In this document: positions 5,565 to 8,233 of the stretch, piece by piece
Position numbering within the stretch: position 1 is the stretch's first letter
Layout: every line of letters begins with the position of its first letter
DNA from: CAZLLE01 sp964560425
GTDB lineage: Bacteria; Campylobacterota; Campylobacteria; Campylobacterales; QNZT01
Assembly: GCA_964560425.1 (NCBI GenBank)
Contig: CAZLLE010000029.1
Coordinates: forward strand, 1-8,233
Reading direction: 5' to 3'
DNA length: 8,233 bases
Notes under the pieces: generated by a model
The model's database searches: none
Told to the model about the DNA's origin: nothing
Seen by the model: the letters and a program-made list of their open reading frames with translations, nothing else
Program-made: the position numbers and the translations under genes

Positions 5565-5579
5565 GAGGATACCAGTTTG
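5565..5579 (+). promoter_or_regulatory. Ribosome site fixing a TTG start for fabH
   Basis: GAGGA (5565-5569) lies seven bases before the TTG at 5577-5579. The codons after TTG give YASLKSIGAYVPSK, which matches the usual FabH N-terminus, so this start fits both the spacing and the family length. No ATG is available at this point. Confidence 0.8.
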
Positions 5580-6566
5580 TACGCATCATTAAAATCCATA
5601 GGGGCTTATGTTCCGAGTAAAAAACTTACAAATCAAGATTTTGAAAAGATGGTTGATACGACAGATGAGTGGATCCTTCAAAGAACGGGTATCAAAGAGA
5701 GATATATTGCTGCAGATGATGAGTTTACAAGTGATTTGGCAACTCATGCCGCAGAACAAGCAATTGAGAGAAGTGGATTGGATAGGTCTGAAATAGATGC
5801 TATTATATGTGCTACAATTACCCCTGATTTTTTCTGTATGCCTTCAACTGCTTGTGTAATTGCTGATAATTTGGGTATTAAATATTCAACTGCATTTGAT
5901 ATTAGTGCCGCATGTAGTGGTTTTGTATATTCTTTATCTATGGCAAAGGCGTTTGTTGAATCTGGCATGAAAAAAAATGTACTTATTATTGGTGCCGAAA
6001 AACTTAGCTCGATTGTAGATTATAGTGATCGCACTACTTGTGTACTATTTGGTGATGGTGCAGGTGCTGCAATAATTAGTGCTACAGAAGATAAAAAAGA
6101 GGCAATTATGGATATTCATACCTCTTCAGATGGTGAATATCAAGATTTTCTTGTCACTCCAGGTGGAGGATCAAGAAATCCTTGCTCTATTGATACATTA
6201 AACAGTAAGTTACAATATCTTCAAATGAAGGGTAACGAAACCTTTAAACTAGCAGTAAATACACTTACTAAAGATGTAATAGAGATTCTAAAAGAGAATA
6301 ATCTAACATCAGATGATATAGATTGGTTTGTCCCTCATCAAGCAAATTATAGAATTATCAGTGCTGTAGCAAAAAAACTAAAAATGAGTAATGATAAAGT
6401 GGTATTAACAGTTCCTAAATATGGAAATACTTCAGCAGCCTCTATTCCTATGGCAATTAATGATTGGTATGAGAGTGGAAAGATCAAAAAAGGTGATCTT
6501 CTTTTACTTGATACTTTTGGTGGTGGACTTACATGGGGAAGTGCTTTAGTTCATTTTAATCTTTAA
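5577..6566 (+). CDS. fabH: Beta-ketoacyl-ACP synthase III
   Basis: Condenses acetyl-CoA (or another short acyl-CoA) with malonyl-ACP to start each round of type II fatty-acid synthesis in the cytoplasm. 329 residues, normal length. The catalytic triad is complete: C113 in ISAACSGF, H254 in VPHQANYRI and N284 in YGNTSAAS. The DTTDEWILQRTGIKERY segment (27-43), LFGDGAGAA (157-165) and the C-terminal DTFGGGLTWGSALV are further marks. Translation starts at a TTG with a good ribosome site. Last gene of the ndk operon: it starts 22 nt after plsX and the next gene is convergent. A second cysteine-rich spot (C78, C87, C93) has no known role. Confidence 0.98.
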   Translation: MYASLKSIGAYVPSKKLTNQDFEKMVDTTDEWILQRTGIKERYIAADDEFTSDLATHAAEQAIERSGLDRSEIDAIICATITPDFFCMPSTACVIADNLGIKYSTAFDISAACSGFVYSLSMAKAFVESGMKKNVLIIGAEKLSSIVDYSDRTTCVLFGDGAGAAIISATEDKKEAIMDIHTSSDGEYQDFLVTPGGGSRNPCSIDTLNSKLQYLQMKGNETFKLAVNTLTKDVIEILKENNLTSDDIDWFVPHQANYRIISAVAKKLKMSNDKVVLTVPKYGNTSAASIPMAINDWYESGKIKKGDLLLLDTFGGGLTWGSALVHFNL

Positions 6567-6570
6567 AAAT

Positions 6571-6599
6571 GAAATTGGATACTAATTTTAAAAATTTTT
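6571..6599 (+). terminator. Possible AT-rich terminator after fabH
   Basis: GAAATTGG (6571-6578) can pair with CTAATTTT (6582-6589), with two G-T wobbles and a 3-nt loop. It is followed by AAAAATTTTT. The single G-C pair and the gap before the T-run make it weak. It is listed because the operon must end in this 60-bp convergent gap and nothing better is present. Confidence 0.25.
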
Positions 6600-6626
6600 C
6601 CTCGTCCTCGAGTTTTGTTGTGCCTT

Positions 6627-7901
6627 TTAATTTCTAGATATATTGATATTCAATTCATAGTAAATTTTTAATCCTGTTCGTTTTTTTCTTAAAAACTTAA
6701 AATCTATTAGAAATTTAATATCTTTTAATATTGTTTGAGATGATAATTTAAATTTTTTAGAAATCTCTTTTGAAGTCATAGCGTATGCCGTTTTATTTCT
6801 GGCAATAGTTTTCAATATTCCTTCTTGTCTATTTGTAAGTTTTATTTTTGACTCTTTGACTTTATCTAGAATAATACTTTCTCTAAAATATAAAAATACT
6901 CTCTCATCAAGTAGTTGTAGTGCTTCTAGCATTACATCAAGAATATAATAAATAAAATATGTTAAATCTAAACTGTTTTCTTCTACAGCAATAAAAGCTT
7001 TTTCATATTCTTTTTTTCTTTTTTCACTTAAATGGATAATTTCAGATAAAGATATATAATAAAACATATCAAATCCATTTTTTCCTAATAAATGAGTAAA
7101 AAGCACTCTTATTGTTCTTCCATTACCATCAAAATGAGGATGAATATACCCATATAAAAAATGAAATGAAATAATTTTATAAATTTGTTCTATATAGTTA
7201 TTTTCGTAATCACTATTTTTTGAATTAACAAATATACAAAGTTGATTAAACATTTTTGTCATTTTATCTATATTTGATGTCGGTCTAAATATTATTTTTT
7301 GTGTGACTGTTGTTATATCAACTCCATCATCTCTAAATATACCCTCATCATCTACATCCTCAAGTGTCCCATTTGTAATCATTTTATGTAAAAATAAAAT
7401 AAATTCATCATTAAGCTGTTTCTCTTGATTTTTAAAAATATACTCTAATGCTTTATAATTATTTAAAATCATTTTTTCTGATTTATCTTGAGGTGTTAAA
7501 TTATTTTTAATAATTTCTTCTGTTCTTTTTTTTGTACTGTGTGCACCTTCAATAGAAGATGAATGAAATGCCTCAGAAATTAAAGTATCAAAAATTAATT
7601 CTTTTTTATAATTATCCTTAAATGAATAAGGTGAACTTTTCCAAAATTGCTTAATTTTTTTTATTACTTCTTTCATGAAATGAGTTTCTACAAAATAAAA
7701 ATCATCATTTTGAAGATTAATTAGCTTTTTAGTAAATTTATTTCTATATTTTAATATTTTTTGATAAACTTCATCATAATCGCAACCACTTTCAATAATA
7801 AGTTTTTTTCTATATTCTATTTCTTTAGGAGTAAAATAATTATCAATACTTAAATATTTCATCCATTCTTTTGATGTTGTTGGGTATATTTTTTTTGTCA
7901 T
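6627..7901 (-). CDS. Fic family protein with inhibitory motif and C-terminal winged helix
   Basis: 424 residues. The Fic core carries HPHFDGNGRTIR (254-265), matching the HPFxxGNGRxxR active site apart from His at the usual Phe: catalytic H254, acidic D258 for metal, GNG for phosphate binding and both arginines (R262, R265). Such enzymes usually transfer AMP from ATP to a Ser, Thr or Tyr of a target protein. The N-terminal region has SSSIEG (114-119), fitting the (S/T)xxxE(G/N) inhibitory motif, with E118 the switch residue; this makes it a class II, self-inhibited Fic. GIFRDDGVDI and IIFRPTS (187-208) form the target-docking flap. Residues 355-418 look like a winged helix (TSKEISKKFKLSSQTILKDIKFL). 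ATG at 7901 follows AAGGAA by nine bases. Very Lys/Ile/Asn-rich and poorer in GC than the operon beside it, suggesting acquisition. Target unknown; defence, regulation or toxin-like roles are all possible. Confidence 0.93.
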   Translation of the reverse strand: MTKKIYPTTSKEWMKYLSIDNYFTPKEIEYRKKLIIESGCDYDEVYQKILKYRNKFTKKLINLQNDDFYFVETHFMKEVIKKIKQFWKSSPYSFKDNYKKELIFDTLISEAFHSSSIEGAHSTKKRTEEIIKNNLTPQDKSEKMILNNYKALEYIFKNQEKQLNDEFILFLHKMITNGTLEDVDDEGIFRDDGVDITTVTQKIIFRPTSNIDKMTKMFNQLCIFVNSKNSDYENNYIEQIYKIISFHFLYGYIHPHFDGNGRTIRVLFTHLLGKNGFDMFYYISLSEIIHLSEKRKKEYEKAFIAVEENSLDLTYFIYYILDVMLEALQLLDERVFLYFRESIILDKVKESKIKLTNRQEGILKTIARNKTAYAMTSKEISKKFKLSSQTILKDIKFLIDFKFLRKKRTGLKIYYELNINISRN

Positions 7902-7944
7902 ATAATTTAATTCCTTTTATTTGAAACTATGGTTAGTTCTTTCA

Positions 7945-7970
7945 CAGTCTCGGACGGATGGGAACGAGAT
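7945..7970. repeat. Repeat-like, less AT-rich patch with short inverted repeat
   Basis: TCTCG (7948-7952) and CGAGA (7965-7969) flank a 12-nt GACGGATGGGAA loop. On the minus strand the patch contains TCTCGTTCCCA, a motif I recall from dispersed intergenic repeats in other bacteria; this is memory, not a search. It lies in the 135-bp gap upstream of the Fic gene and is clearly richer in GC than its surroundings. No gene, clear promoter or terminator is seen in the rest of 7902-8036. Confidence 0.35.
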
Positions 7971-8036
7971 AAAAGTTTATTTTCACAACAAAAGCCTAAA
8001 TTACCGCAGTGTAGCTTTATTAGTTCCTACAATTTG

Positions 8037-8233
8037 TTATGTATTTGATTGTAATGGAAATCTTTCAGGGTGTTCTATCATGTCAAGACTCAAATCTATA
8101 TCTAAATTTTCCCAGTATAAATGACCCTCTCCAAAACTCTCTACTTTTGTAATATCATTTATTGTTTTATCTTTAAACCATGGAAAATCATCATAAGATA
8201 CAAAAAACTCTTTTTTATTTGATAGTATCCATA
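8037..8233 (-). CDS. DUF2442 family protein, 5' partial
   Basis: A minus-strand frame open to the window edge gives the last 64 residues, in frame from 8231 to the TAA at 8037-8039. The pattern is that of DUF2442: KEFFVSYDDFPWFKDKTINDI, then GEGHLYWENLDIDLSLDMI and a closing EHPERFPL. The typical aromatic/acidic IHWxxLDxDI core reads LYWENLDIDL here. DUF2442 proteins are small, often sit beside a DUF4160 protein and have been proposed as toxin-antitoxin partners; the biochemical role is unsettled. The N-terminus, and any DUF4160 gene upstream, are off the window. It is on the same strand as the Fic gene, 135 nt upstream, so the two could share a transcript but need not be functionally linked. 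Confidence 0.82.
   Translation of the reverse strand, partial: WILSNKKEFFVSYDDFPWFKDKTINDITKVESFGEGHLYWENLDIDLSLDMIEHPERFPLQSNT

Noticed and set aside
5608..5968. Open frames on both strands inside fabH (5608-5796 plus, 5744-5968 minus)
   Set aside because: Both overlap the FabH catalytic region, which is intact in its own frame.
7930..8000. Possible integron attC site (GGTTAG near 7932, GCCTAA near 7984)
   Set aside because: The core sites do not fit the GTTRRRY and RYYYAAC consensus in the right orientation and no paired inner boxes are seen.
7921..8124. Plus-strand open frame of 67 codons
   Set aside because: It starts at a TTG without a ribosome site and overlaps the minus-strand DUF2442 gene, whose product matches a family; the plus-strand product looks non-protein-like.
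1..8233. CRISPR array, tRNA or rRNA genes, insertion sequence
   Set aside because: No regularly spaced direct repeats, no cloverleaf or rRNA-like conserved blocks, and no transposase frame on either strand.

Overview
The window is AT-rich bacterial DNA that looks like a member of the Campylobacterota (formerly Epsilonproteobacteria), possibly a free-living Sulfurimonas/Sulfurovum-type sulfur oxidiser. The assignment rests on the gene order metK, ferredoxin, ndk, DUF177, rpmF, plsX, fabH, on the protein sequences, and on promoters of a T-tract plus TATAAT-like -10 type without a clear -35. No rRNA is present, so genus is inference only.

Layout. 1-828 (+) is the 3' end of a gene joining a DUF1566-type domain to a CAP/SCP-PR1 domain, probably an exported protein. 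It meets an unrecognised 88-aa gene (825-1091, -) tail to tail with overlapping stops. Between that gene and the next, 1098-1176 holds three palindromes, each 18 nt long. A 2-Cys peroxiredoxin (1188-1784, -) is divergent from metK (1914-3071, +), and a perfect 8-bp inverted repeat lies between them. The ferredoxin (3154-3429, +) has its own promoter and a strong terminator.

From about 3530 a new promoter starts a housekeeping operon: ndk, a four-cysteine DUF177/YceD protein, rpmF (ribosomal protein L32, 52 aa), plsX and fabH (TTG start). It links nucleotide balance, ribosome assembly and the first steps of phospholipid and fatty-acid synthesis. The rpmF-plsX-fabH core is widely conserved in bacteria.

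The right end (6627-8233, -) looks accessory. A Fic-domain protein with its own inhibitory motif and a C-terminal winged helix lies downstream of a partial DUF2442 gene that runs off the window. Between them is a patch of less AT-rich, repeat-like DNA. The Fic gene is poorer in GC than the operon beside it, which suggests acquired or fast-changing DNA.

Most of the window is ordinary core genome. I do not see a clearly new multi-gene system. The best leads are the tandem palindromes at 1098-1176, the divergent dyad at 1819-1839, and the Fic/DUF2442 locus with its repeat-like spacer, whose upstream part is outside the window.
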